Of a DNA stretch of 46,446 nt, positions 23,896 to 31,820 are shown in pieces. Position numbers and translations under genes: made by a program. Every line of letters begins with the position of its first letter. The stretch's first letter is position 1. This DNA is from JAEULH01 sp034382075 (lineage in GTDB: Bacteria > Pseudomonadota > Alphaproteobacteria > Rhodospirillales > Defluviicoccaceae). Location of the stretch: assembly GCA_034382075.1 (NCBI GenBank), contig JAXMOZ010000017.1:1-46446 (forward strand), read 5' to 3'. The notes beneath the pieces are model-generated. The model was given only the letters and a program-made list of their open reading frames with translations, was not told the DNA's origin and made no database searches.

Positions 23896-24942
23896 TCACG
23901 CCGACGACCCCGGCGCGCCCGCGAGCGCCGCGTTCACCGCGGCGACGTCGATGCCACGTTCGGCGATGACCACCAGCTCGCTCCGCCGCGCCTCTCCCTT
24001 CTGCCACGGCCGGTCGTAGTAGCGGTCGACCCGGGCGCCGACCGCCTGGATGACGTGGCGCATGGGTTTGCCCGGCACGTCGACGAAGCCCTTGATCCGC
24101 AGCACGTCGTAGGTCGCGGCCGCCTCGCGGATCCGCGCCTCCAGCGCCGCCGGATCGGCAACGGGGCCGGGCGCGGCGATAAAGGTCACGAACTCGTCGT
24201 GGCCGTGCTCCTCCTCGTTGTCGTGGTGCGAGAACCGGGCGTCGATGCCGGCTTCGGCGGCGGCGTCGAGCCCCAGCACCACCAGCGGCTCCAGCGCGCC
24301 GTGCACGCTGTCCAGGATCTTCACCCCTGGGCGCACGGCGGACGCCAGCCCCGAGCGCACGGTCGAGAGGGTTCTGGCGTCGACGCCGTCAATCTTGTTC
24401 AGCACGACCATGTCGGCACAGGCGAGCTGGTCTTCGAACAGCTCCTCCAGGGGCGCATCATGATCAACAGCAACGGCCAGATCGCCCGGCCGTTCCGCCT
24501 GCGCTCCTTGCGGGGGGGAGGCGAACCGGCCGCCGGCAACAGCCTGGGCGTCGACCACGGTGACGACCCCGTCGACGGTGACCCTGGAGCGGACCTCCGG
24601 CCAGTTGAAGGCCTTGACCAGCGGCTTCGGCAAGGCCAAGCCGGAGGTCTCGATGACGATGTGGTCGGGCGGCTCGGCGCGGCCGAGCAGCGTCTCCATG
24701 GTCGGCAGGAACTCGTCGGCGACGGTGCAGCAGATGCAGCCGTTGGCGAGTTCGATCACGTCGTCGCCGTCGCAGCCGGAGATCCCGCAGCCCAGCAGCA
24801 GCTCGCGGTCGAAGCCGAGGTCGCCGAACTCGTTGATGATCAGCGCCAGCCGTCGCCCGCCGGCGTTGGCGACGAGGTGACGGATCAGCGTGGTCTTGCC
24901 CGAGCCGAGAAAGCCCGTGACCACCGTCGCCGGGATCTTCAT
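23896..24942 (-). CDS. cobW: CobW-family GTP-binding metallochaperone
   Basis: A 348-residue G3E-family GTPase that delivers cobalt to the CobN chelatase. It has the P-loop VVTGFLGSGKTTLIRHL near residues 5-21, the metal site CICCTV, a VVLNKIDGV guanine-binding stretch, and a His/Glu-rich loop (SHHDNEEEHGHDEF) before the C-terminal CobW_C domain. The ATG at 24942 overlaps the stop of the small ORF upstream (ATGA at 24939-24942), and the next gene is cobN, its functional partner. Confidence 0.92.
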   Translation of the reverse strand: MKIPATVVTGFLGSGKTTLIRHLVANAGGRRLALIINEFGDLGFDRELLLGCGISGCDGDDVIELANGCICCTVADEFLPTMETLLGRAEPPDHIVIETSGLALPKPLVKAFNWPEVRSRVTVDGVVTVVDAQAVAGGRFASPPQGAQAERPGDLAVAVDHDAPLEELFEDQLACADMVVLNKIDGVDARTLSTVRSGLASAVRPGVKILDSVHGALEPLVVLGLDAAAEAGIDARFSHHDNEEEHGHDEFVTFIAAPGPVADPAALEARIREAAATYDVLRIKGFVDVPGKPMRHVIQAVGARVDRYYDRPWQKGEARRSELVVIAERGIDVAAVNAALAGAPGSSA

Positions 24943-25004
24943 CTCGCCGCTTCCTTCGCGGCTCGCGTACTTATGAGTCCCTGCATCATGACCCCGCCGT
25001 TCAT
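24939..25004 (-). CDS. 21-residue ORF between cobU/cobP and cobW
   Basis: A short ORF encoding MNGGVMMQGLISTRAAKEAAR. GGAGG lies 7 bp before its ATG at 25004. Its start overlaps the cobU/cobP stop by 4 bp (ATGA at 25001-25004) and its stop overlaps the cobW start by 4 bp. The exact chaining of all three genes argues that it is translated. It may be a coupling peptide that carries ribosomes into cobW or a small functional protein; no known family is recognised. Confidence 0.55.
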   Translation of the reverse strand: MNGGVMMQGLISTRAAKEAAR

Positions 25005-25534
25005 GACCTCGCCTCCTCCTGCTTGAGTGTGAGCGCAATGCCGGCGGCAACGAAGATCACCCGCTCGGCCACCGCCGCCACCGCCTGATTGAGCCGGCCG
25101 GCCTCGTCGCGGAAGGCGCGGCCCAGCGGCGTCTCCGGGACGAGGCCGAGGCCGACCTCGTTGCTGACCAGCACCACCGGCCCACGCGGCGCCGACAGCG
25201 CCGCCACGAGCCCGGCGCGCTCGCGGGCGACGTCGCGCCCGGCAGCCATGAGGTTGCTGAGCCACAAGGTCAGGCAGTCGACCAGCACCGGCCGGCCCGC
25301 CGCGGCATGGCGGGCGAGCGCCGCGGCGAGCTCCAGCGGCTCCTCCACCGTGGTCCACGATGGCCCCCGGCGGGCGCGATGCGTGCGGATGCGCTCGGCC
25401 ATCTCCTCGTCGCCGGCCTCGGCGGTGGCGAGGTAGATGCCGCCGGCGCCGGCATCCCCGACCAGACGTTCGGCATGAGCGCTCTTGCCGGAGCGCGCGC
25501 CGCCCAGCACCAGGGTCACGTTCGGCAGGGACAT
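25001..25534 (-). CDS. cobU: Adenosylcobinamide kinase/guanylyltransferase
   Basis: A 177-residue bifunctional enzyme (CobU in Salmonella, CobP in the aerobic pathway) that phosphorylates adenosylcobinamide and adds GMP, preparing it for the lower ligand. The P-loop is LVLGGARSGKSAHAERL (8-24), followed by IYLATAEAGDEEMAERI, an RRGPSWTTVEEPLEL region and the VLVDCLTLWLSNLM motif. The length is normal. It is the first gene after the cobalamin riboswitch, 50 bp downstream, and overlaps the small ORF. Confidence 0.93.
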   Translation of the reverse strand: MSLPNVTLVLGGARSGKSAHAERLVGDAGAGGIYLATAEAGDEEMAERIRTHRARRGPSWTTVEEPLELAAALARHAAAGRPVLVDCLTLWLSNLMAAGRDVARERAGLVAALSAPRGPVVLVSNEVGLGLVPETPLGRAFRDEAGRLNQAVAAVAERVIFVAAGIALTLKQEEARS

Positions 25535-25583
25535 CGCCGCCTTGCGGATCACGCCGCATCCTCCGCCCGAGGACCAATGACGT

Positions 25584-25763
25584 TCGGCGGCGGAGAGGTC
25601 TCCTGGCTCGGGGTCTTGAGCCGGCGGCGCCTTCCCGGCGCGTTCGCTTGCGCCAGTGGCGTTACGTCTGCCGCGGCCTCGTCCCTTACAGTTGCGGGGG
25701 CAGCGCCGGCGTTGCGGTCTTTCCGCGCACCGGCTTCCCTGTTCCGACACCGGCGCCGACCGT
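25584..25763 (-). promoter_or_regulatory. Cobalamin (B12) riboswitch
   Basis: Read on the minus strand, the conserved blocks appear in order: AGGGAAGCCGGTGCG, then CTGCCCCCGCAACTGTAAGG, GCCACTGG, CGGGAAGGCG, and the B12 box GCCAGGAGACC (about 25587-25607). It ends about 50 bases before cobU. Known B12 riboswitches turn down such operons when adenosylcobalamin is plentiful, so the whole cluster to cobQ is probably under its control. The region 25764-26045 upstream shows no gene. Confidence 0.93.
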
Positions 25764-26045
25764 AGCACGCGCCGTTTGCGAAGATCCAGGGCTGGCTCGC
25801 GCCTTCAATCCCTGGCGCATGGGCCGGACCCGCCCCGCTGCCTGCCGCCGCCGGTGGAGCGGCCGGCTGGCGACCAGAGGGAGGAGGGCAAGAGCGGCGG
25901 CCGAAAACCTGTCGATCGCCACTGACCTCAGGGTCGCTTCGCTCAATTCGAAATAGGTGGCGGCCCCGTTTCGCGGTGGTTTGCGCGGAACTGGTTGCAG
26001 GGTCTCCGGCGCTGCCCCACGCGCGTCCGGCGCGTGCCCCTAAGA

Positions 26046-26073
26046 TTGACATGGCCGGCGGCGCCGCTATGTT
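26046..26073 (+). promoter_or_regulatory. Near-consensus sigma-70 promoter of rpmG
   Basis: TTGACA at 26046-26051 is a perfect -35 box, and TATGTT at 26068-26073 follows with a 16-bp spacer. It lies 45 bp before the rpmG start, as expected for a strongly expressed ribosomal protein gene. Confidence 0.65.
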
Positions 26074-26117
26074 CGGGACCATCCACCCCAGCGCAGCCCG
26101 CAAGGAATGGCACGCCC

Positions 26118-26285
26118 ATGGCCAAGCCGACCACCGTCTTAGTCAAGCTGTTGAGCACGGCCGGGACGGGCTTTTTCTACGTCGCCAAGAAGAACCCGCG
26201 CACCGCAACCGGCAAGCTCGAGTTCCGGAAGTACGACCCGGTCGTGCGCAAGCACGTCCCGTTCAAGGAAACCAAGATCAAGTAG
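26118..26285 (+). CDS. rpmG: 50S ribosomal protein L33
   Basis: A 55-residue L33 with the family sequence VLVKLLSTAGTGFFYVAKK, then TGKLEFRKYDPVVRKHVPF. The zinc-binding cysteines of the other L33 type are missing, so it is the Cys-free form. Its length is complete and it ends in KETKIK. The gene is alone, with its own promoter; no tRNA gene lies next to it. The 280 bp after it are empty. Confidence 0.95.
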   Translation: MAKPTTVLVKLLSTAGTGFFYVAKKNPRTATGKLEFRKYDPVVRKHVPFKETKIK

Positions 26286-26566
26286 GCGCTGTGGCCGCTG
26301 TCCGCGCTCCCGACCGAGGTCATGGGCTCCTTCCAGCTACCGGCCGCCGGAGCGGTTGCCGCAGCCGTGGCTTGACCGCCGCGTGAGTGCGAGCGGGCTG
26401 AAGCTCGCGGGTTGTCTCCGGCCGCCGCAAAGCGTTCGCGGTGGGCCGACCGCGCGGTGGCGTCCCCACTCGACCGAGGATGAACGCTGTCCCGCTCCGG
26501 GTGTTCGCCAGCCGAGCCGCCGGGCAGGCCCAAGCCCGCCTGCCGCAATATCATGACCGTCGCCGC

Positions 26567-27334
26567 CTACCCCCGGACCTCCTCGACGATGGTTTCCAGC
26601 GTCGCGATGTCGTGAATGATCAGCGCCTGCTTGGTGCGCTCGACGATGCCGCGCCTGGCAAGGTCGTTGAGCACGCGGGCCACCGTCTCGCGGGTGGTGC
26701 TCACCCGGCTCGCGATCTCGCTGTGGACCGGAATGGGCGAGATGCGTCCATGGTTGGCATGGTCGCGGTGGCCGCGAACCTGGCGCAGCAATTCCGCCTG
26801 AACGCGGTTGTGGGCCGCGAGCGTGCTCAAGTCCATGATGCGCTCGTCGGCGAGGCGGACGATCCGGGCGAGGCGCGCCATCACCTCGAGCGCGACCGGG
26901 GGGTGGTCCTCGAGGATCTGCAGGAAGGCGCGCTGCGGCAGGGCCAGCAGCAGCGTGTCGACGATCGCCATGACGTTGGCGGAGCGGGGGCCGTTGTCGA
27001 GCGCGGCGAGTTCGCCGAAGTAGTCGCCGTGCTTCAGGTCGTCGAAGGCGATCTCGCGCCCCGTGACCGAGTAGTTGAGGATGCGGGCCTGGCCGCGAAC
27101 GATGAAGAAGACGTCGGTCGTGCGGCCGTCACGGTCGATGATGTGCTCGAGTGGACCATAGCGGCGGCACGACCCGGCGCGCTCGATCCCCCGCAGGGTA
27201 TGCGAATCGAGACCCCCCAGCAGCTTGGAGCCGGTCAGCAGCGGCTCGCCGCGCGCCGGCGCCCTGGCCGCAACCGGGCGCTCGCCGTGCTGCGGCGGCG
27301 CGTCGAGACAGTCTTGCAGGGCGGGCCGGGACAT
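26567..27334 (-). CDS. CRP/FNR-family transcription regulator
   Basis: A 255-residue regulator. Residues about 45-170 form the cyclic-nucleotide-binding beta barrel (VFFIVRGQARILNYSVTGRE, then GDYFGELAALDNGPRSANV). The C-terminal winged helix is HSEIASRVSTTRETVARVL (about residues 210-230). The FNR-type iron-sulfur cysteine set is absent, and only a few of the cAMP contacts can be judged: GELAALDNGPRSA keeps Glu and Arg in the usual cyclic-nucleotide contact region. The ATG at 27334 is chosen because the frame upstream runs over the promoter-like region. It may repress itself at 27353-27380. Confidence 0.85.
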   Translation of the reverse strand: MSRPALQDCLDAPPQHGERPVAARAPARGEPLLTGSKLLGGLDSHTLRGIERAGSCRRYGPLEHIIDRDGRTTDVFFIVRGQARILNYSVTGREIAFDDLKHGDYFGELAALDNGPRSANVMAIVDTLLLALPQRAFLQILEDHPPVALEVMARLARIVRLADERIMDLSTLAAHNRVQAELLRQVRGHRDHANHGRISPIPVHSEIASRVSTTRETVARVLNDLARRGIVERTKQALIIHDIATLETIVEEVRG

Positions 27335-27352
27335 GGGGCGGGCGGGCGTATG

Positions 27353-27380
27353 CTGTCGATGCCGAACAACCGACAGTATA
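27353..27380 (-). promoter_or_regulatory. Promoter and dyad of the CRP/FNR-type gene
   Basis: TATACT (27375-27380, minus strand) is a good -10 box about 40 bp before the start codon. A perfect CTGTCG/CGACAG dyad with a 12-base spacer (27353-27376) overlaps its downstream edge, a position typical of autorepression. No convincing -35 box is seen. Confidence 0.4.
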
Positions 27381-27424
27381 CCGCACAGCCGTAACTTTTG
27401 CGAGCGCGATATGCCTTCCCACAA

Positions 27425-28990
27425 TCATGCGGCGAGGACGGCGCCGTCGCGCCGCGCGTCGGCCGCCCCCGTGACGCCGCCTGCGCCGTCACGGCGAACC
27501 GCATGCACGCCGCCGAAGAACATGCTCCTTTCCGTCCAGCAGTCGAGCTCGAAGCGTGCCGCCAGCACGTCCAGAACCGGCTCGGGGAAGCCCGGCTCGA
27601 TGCTGAGCTTGTCCGCCTCGACATGCAGCCTGGGCGCCGCCACGGCCAGATCGAGGGGCAAGGCGAAGGCAAAGGCGTTCACCAGCACCTGGAGAATGGC
27701 GGTGCGGATGCGGTTGGAGCCGCCGGAGCCCAAGGAGGTCACGGCGCCGTTGCGCTCGATGGCGAGGACGGGGGTCATCATCGAGGACAGCCGCCGGTCT
27801 TCCGGCCAGCGGTGGTGGCCGTGCGGGTTGATGTCCTCCTCGCCCAGCATGTTGTTGAGCATGATGCCGGTGCCGGGGATGACGGAGCCGCAGCCTTCGC
27901 CGTTGGAGATCGAGAGGCTGGCGGCGTTGCCGGCGCCGTCGACGACGCTGATGTGGGTGGTCGCCCCGCGCCCAGGAGCGGTTGCCAGCAGCTCCTTGCG
28001 GTAGCGGGCGAGCAGCGCCGGGTCCAAGGCGGCTCGCGAAACATCCTCCTCATCGAGCTCGTGCAGCCGCGCCTCGATCCGGGCGCGGTTGGTCGCGGCC
28101 ATCGCCTGGGCAAGACCGACCACATAGCCGGGGTCGACCGGGGCGCATCGTGCGAAGGGGGCCTCGCGAAGGAGCTCGAGCGCAAAGGCGATGAGGATGC
28201 CGCCCGAGGACGGCGGCGGGTTGAGGTAGAACCGCGCGCCGAGGACGTCGCTCTCCACCGGTCGGCGAACCTCGACCCGGTAGCCATGCAGGTCTGCCAT
28301 GGCAAGCTGGCCGCCGGCGCGGCGGCAGCCCTCGGCGATGCGGCCGGCGATCTCGCCGCGGTAGAACAGGTCCTCGCCCTCGATGGCGAGGATCTCCAGC
28401 ACGTCGGCGAATTCGGGGAGCCGGTAGACCTCGCCCGCCTGCACCAGCTCGCCCGAGCGCCCCGGGCTCGCCAGCAGGGCGAAGCTCTCCGGCGTGTGCT
28501 TCAGGATGGCGCCGACGACGTTGGCCATGTACGCCTGCATCGGGGTCGTCACCACGCCGCGGCGGGCGAGCTCCACCGCCGGGGCGACGATCTCGCGCAT
28601 CGGCATGCGCCCGAGCGCCCGGTGCGCTTCGAACAGGCCCTTGACCACGCCGGGGGTGGCGACCGAGCCCATGCCGATGTGGAACGCCTGCCGGGTGGAG
28701 CCGAAGTCGGCCTCGACGGGGACGAAGTCGATGTCGCTCGCGGGCAGCCTGATTTTCGGCGTCTGGCCGAAGAAGTCGAAGACGACGGGCACGCCGCTTG
28801 CGCCGGAGTGCGCCGGGCGGGCCAGGAGGAAGCCGCCGCCGCCGAGCGAAGCGAGGATCGGCTCGGCGACGCAGGCGGCGCACATGGCGGCGAGCGCGGC
28901 GTCGAAGGCATTGCCGCCCGCATCCAGAACGGCGGCGGCGGCGCGCGCCGTCTCCACGTGGCCGCAGGCGACGATACCCTTGTGCGTCAT
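27425..28990 (-). CDS. Gamma-glutamyltransferase-family protein
   Basis: A 521-residue protein of the GGT family of Ntn hydrolases. The N-terminal part is VETARAAAAVLDAGGNAFDA, followed by EPILASLGGGGFLLARP. The autoprocessing site is GATTHISVVDGAGNAASLS, where Thr would become the N-terminal nucleophile of the small subunit. Later motifs are GSVIPGTGIMLNNMLGEED and GSGGSNRIRTA. No signal peptide is visible, unlike secreted GGT, so it is cytoplasmic and may act on a gamma-glutamyl metabolite or as a glutaryl/cephalosporin acylase-like enzyme. The ATG at 28990 is preferred over 28996 because AAGGG then lies six bases upstream. Confidence 0.85.
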   Translation of the reverse strand: MTHKGIVACGHVETARAAAAVLDAGGNAFDAALAAMCAACVAEPILASLGGGGFLLARPAHSGASGVPVVFDFFGQTPKIRLPASDIDFVPVEADFGSTRQAFHIGMGSVATPGVVKGLFEAHRALGRMPMREIVAPAVELARRGVVTTPMQAYMANVVGAILKHTPESFALLASPGRSGELVQAGEVYRLPEFADVLEILAIEGEDLFYRGEIAGRIAEGCRRAGGQLAMADLHGYRVEVRRPVESDVLGARFYLNPPPSSGGILIAFALELLREAPFARCAPVDPGYVVGLAQAMAATNRARIEARLHELDEEDVSRAALDPALLARYRKELLATAPGRGATTHISVVDGAGNAASLSISNGEGCGSVIPGTGIMLNNMLGEEDINPHGHHRWPEDRRLSSMMTPVLAIERNGAVTSLGSGGSNRIRTAILQVLVNAFAFALPLDLAVAAPRLHVEADKLSIEPGFPEPVLDVLAARFELDCWTERSMFFGGVHAVRRDGAGGVTGAADARRDGAVLAA

Positions 28991-29126
28991 GACCATCCCT
29001 TGACTATCGCTGAACGTGCGGCGCCGGTATCCGCGCGAGCCGCGCCCCGTGTCAATGATGAGATCGGCGGGCGGGCGGCCCCCGCCTCGCGCCCCTTAGC
29101 TCTGGCGCGGCCGAAGGCGGTGTGCG

Positions 29127-30362
29127 ATGACTGCCGCCCGCCAAGTTCCGTTGGACAATCGACCAGTCGAGCGCTTCGCCTTGATGACCCCTCCAGAAAA
29201 GGCCCTGCTTCCCGCCGGCATGAGCGACGTGCTGCCGCCGCACGCGGCCTTCGAGGCGGACACGGTCGAGCGGCTGATCGCGGCCTTCGCCGGATATGGC
29301 TACGAGCGGGTGAAGCCGCCCCTGATCGAATACGAGGACACCCTGCTGTCGGGCAGCGGCGCGGCGCTGGCGGCGCAGACCTTCAAGCTGGTCGATCCCC
29401 TGTCCCAGCGCACGCTCGCCTTGCGCGCCGACATGACCATGCAGATCGCCCGGATCGCCGCGACCAGGCTCGCCCACCGGCCGCGCCCACTTCGCCTCAG
29501 CTATGCCGGCCAGGTCGTCCGGGTGGTGGGTTCGGAGCTTCGGGCGGAGCGGCAGTTCGGCCAGGTCGGCGCCGAACTCGTCGGCGTCCATTGCCCGAGG
29601 GCGGACGTCGAGATCATCACCATGGCGGCAGGGTCGTTGGCCGATTTGGGCGGCGAGGGGCTGTCCGTCGACCTCGGCCTGCCGACGCTGGTGTCGTTCC
29701 TGGTGCCGGAGGGATCGTGTAGCGATGAGGCCCGCGCCGCGCTGCGCGAGGCGCTCGACTGCAAGGACGCGAGCGCCGTGGCCGCGCTTGCGCCCGCCAT
29801 AGGCGCCGCCCAGGCCGACCTGCTCGGCCGGCTGGTCGCGGCAGCCGGGGCGCCGGAGGCCACCATCGCTGCGCTCGAAGCGGCCGACCTGCCGCCGCTC
29901 GCCGCCGCCGAGCGCGACGCCCTGGTCGACGTTTACGCCCACGTCGCCCGGGCAGCGCCATGGCTCGACGTCAGCATCGACGTGGTCGAGTACCGCGGCC
30001 TCGAGTACCACTCCGGCGTCACCTTCTCCCTTTACGCCAAGCGGGTCCGCGGCGAGCTCGCCCGCGGCGGCCGCTATCCCGTCGGCGACGGCGAGCCGGC
30101 GACCGGGGTGACGCTGATCATGGACACGGTGCTGGAGTGCCTGCCGCGCCGGCCGGGACAGCGGCGCGTCCTGGTGCCGCTGGGCGCGCCGGCGGATGCC
30201 TCCTTGCGCCTGCGTCGGAACGACTGGATAACCGTGCACGCCGTCGCCGAAGCCGAGGACATCGACGCCGAGGCGGCGCGCCTTAAGTGCGGCTTCGTCC
30301 TCGATGGCGACGACGTCCGCCCGATCCGGCCGCAGCCCACAACCCGCACCAGGACCGCTTGA
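29127..30362 (+). CDS. hisZ: ATP phosphoribosyltransferase regulatory subunit
   Basis: A 411-residue HisZ, a catalytically dead class II synthetase-like protein that pairs with short HisG in the first step of histidine synthesis. It keeps the HisRS-like features LPAGMSDVLPPHAAFEADTV, RADMTMQIARIAATRL, and YRGLEYHSGVTFSLYAK. It is followed after 2 bp by purA, a pairing common in alphaproteobacteria. No HisG is in the window. The first ATG with AAGG upstream is used. Confidence 0.9.
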   Translation: MTAARQVPLDNRPVERFALMTPPEKALLPAGMSDVLPPHAAFEADTVERLIAAFAGYGYERVKPPLIEYEDTLLSGSGAALAAQTFKLVDPLSQRTLALRADMTMQIARIAATRLAHRPRPLRLSYAGQVVRVVGSELRAERQFGQVGAELVGVHCPRADVEIITMAAGSLADLGGEGLSVDLGLPTLVSFLVPEGSCSDEARAALREALDCKDASAVAALAPAIGAAQADLLGRLVAAAGAPEATIAALEAADLPPLAAAERDALVDVYAHVARAAPWLDVSIDVVEYRGLEYHSGVTFSLYAKRVRGELARGGRYPVGDGEPATGVTLIMDTVLECLPRRPGQRRVLVPLGAPADASLRLRRNDWITVHAVAEAEDIDAEAARLKCGFVLDGDDVRPIRPQPTTRTRTA

Positions 30363-30364
30363 GC

Positions 30365-31657
30365 ATGGCCAACGTCGTCGTTATCGGCTCCCAGTGGGGA
30401 GACGAGGGAAAGGGCAAGATCGTCGATTGGCTGTCGCAGCGGGCCGACGTCGTCGTCCGCTTCCAGGGCGGCCACAACGCCGGCCACACGTTGGTGATCG
30501 ACGGCGTCACCTACAAGCTGAGCCTGCTGCCGGCTGCGGTCGTGCGCCCTGGCAAGCTCGCGGTCATCGGCAACGGCGTGGTCCTCGACCCGTGGGCGCT
30601 GCTCGCCGAGATCGAGGTGCTGCGCGGCCAGGGGGTGGAGGTCACACCGCGAAACCTGCGGATCGCCGAGAACGTGCCGTTGATCCTGCCGATCCACCGC
30701 AACCTGGACAAGGCCCGGGAGCTGGCCCTGGGCAACGCCCGCATCGGCACCACGGGGCGGGGGATCGGCCCGGCCTACGAGGACAAGGTGGCGCGCCGGG
30801 CAATCCGCCTCGGCGATCTCGTCAGCCGCGAGATCGTCGCGCAGAAGCTGGAGGTGCTCCTCGTCCATCACAACGCCCTTCTTCGCGGACTGGGGCTCGC
30901 GGAGATCGACCGGGCGGGGCTGGAGGCAGAGCTGATGGAGGTGGCGCCGAAGGTGCTGCCGTTCGCCGACATCGTCTGGAAAACCCTGGATAGCGTGCGG
31001 CGCGCCGGCAAGCGCATCCTGTTCGAGGGCGCCCAGGGCACCATGCTCGACATCGACCATGGCACCTACCCGTTCGTGACCTCGTCGAACACGGTGGCCG
31101 GCGCCGCCGCCGCGGGCTCGGGCCTAGGCCCCGGGGTGCTCGGCTACGTGCTCGGGATCACCAAGGCGTACACCACCCGGGTCGGGGGCGGGCCATTTCC
31201 CACGGAGCTCACCGACGAGGTCGGCCGGACGCTGGGCGAGCGGGGCAAGGAGTTCGGCACCGTCACCGGCCGGGCCAGGCGATGCGGCTGGTTCGACGCG
31301 GTCCTCGTTCGCCATGCGGTGCGGGTCAACGGCATCACCGGCCTGGCCCTGACCAAGCTCGACGTGCTCGACGGCTTCCCCGAGGTGAAGGTCTGCGTCG
31401 GCTACCGGGTCGGCGCCGACGCCATCGACTACCTTCCCGCCTCCTCGGTGCTGCAGACCCAGGTCGAGCCGCAATACGAGGTGATGGAAGGCTGGTCCGA
31501 GAGCACCCGCGGCGCGCGCTCATGGGCGGAGTTGCCGGCAACGGCGGTGAAATACATCCGCCGCATCGAGGAGTTGATCGGCGCGCCGGTCCACCTGCTG
31601 TCCACCAGCCCGGAGCGCGACGACACCATCATGATGCGCGACCCGTTCGTGAGTTGA
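30365..31657 (+). CDS. purA: Adenylosuccinate synthetase
   Basis: A 430-residue enzyme that joins IMP and aspartate with GTP to make adenylosuccinate, the first step from IMP to AMP. The family signatures are QWGDEGKGKIVDWLSQRADV at the N terminus, RFQGGHNAGHTL, GIGPAYEDKVARRA, and the C-terminal TKLDVLDGF and SWAELP. The length is standard. It begins 2 bp after hisZ, so the two are cotranscribed and both feed on purine and ATP metabolism. Confidence 0.97.
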   Translation: MANVVVIGSQWGDEGKGKIVDWLSQRADVVVRFQGGHNAGHTLVIDGVTYKLSLLPAAVVRPGKLAVIGNGVVLDPWALLAEIEVLRGQGVEVTPRNLRIAENVPLILPIHRNLDKARELALGNARIGTTGRGIGPAYEDKVARRAIRLGDLVSREIVAQKLEVLLVHHNALLRGLGLAEIDRAGLEAELMEVAPKVLPFADIVWKTLDSVRRAGKRILFEGAQGTMLDIDHGTYPFVTSSNTVAGAAAAGSGLGPGVLGYVLGITKAYTTRVGGGPFPTELTDEVGRTLGERGKEFGTVTGRARRCGWFDAVLVRHAVRVNGITGLALTKLDVLDGFPEVKVCVGYRVGADAIDYLPASSVLQTQVEPQYEVMEGWSESTRGARSWAELPATAVKYIRRIEELIGAPVHLLSTSPERDDTIMMRDPFVS

Positions 31658-31691
31658 CGCTCCGCTTCGGCGTCTCAGCCAGCTTCGGTAG

Positions 31692-31714
31692 ATCCTCGCG
31701 ACGAGCGCGAGGAT
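31692..31714. repeat. Perfect palindromic repeat 1 after purA
   Basis: ATCCTCGCG-ACGAG-CGCGAGGAT, a 9-bp stem with a 5-base loop, lies 35 bp after the purA stop in the gap between convergent purA and rpoH. It may act as a terminator or belong to a dispersed palindrome family. Confidence 0.5.
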
Positions 31715-31783
31715 GACGACGAAGGGAGAGGCGCCGCGACCGGAGGATGGCGGGTGGAGCACCTGCAGTGCCTCCCCTGCGTC

Positions 31784-31806
31784 ATGGCCGTGCTTGTCAC
31801 GGCCAT
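31784..31806. repeat. Perfect palindromic repeat 2, REP-like
   Basis: ATGGCCGTG-CTTGT-CACGGCCAT, a 9-bp stem with a 5-base loop, 15 bp after the rpoH stop. The sequence CGTCATGGCCG...CTTGTCACGGCCATC resembles a palindromic repeat that I know to be scattered between genes in many alphaproteobacteria. It may also end rpoH transcription. Confidence 0.6.
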
Positions 31807-31820
31807 CTACGCCTTGGCTC

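Noticed and set aside
25686..25946. 86-codon minus-strand ORF over the riboswitch
   Set aside because: It overlaps the conserved B12 aptamer, starts with TTG and has no ribosome site; the riboswitch explains the sequence.
17022..29722. Very long plus-strand ORFs (for example 17022-18695, 20119-22536, 22951-25026 and 27398-29722)
   Set aside because: They lie antisense to cobQ, cobN, cobW and the gamma-glutamyltransferase gene. Their translations are low-complexity (Arg/Gly/Ala/His-rich) and match no family. GC-rich DNA with few stops gives such shadows.
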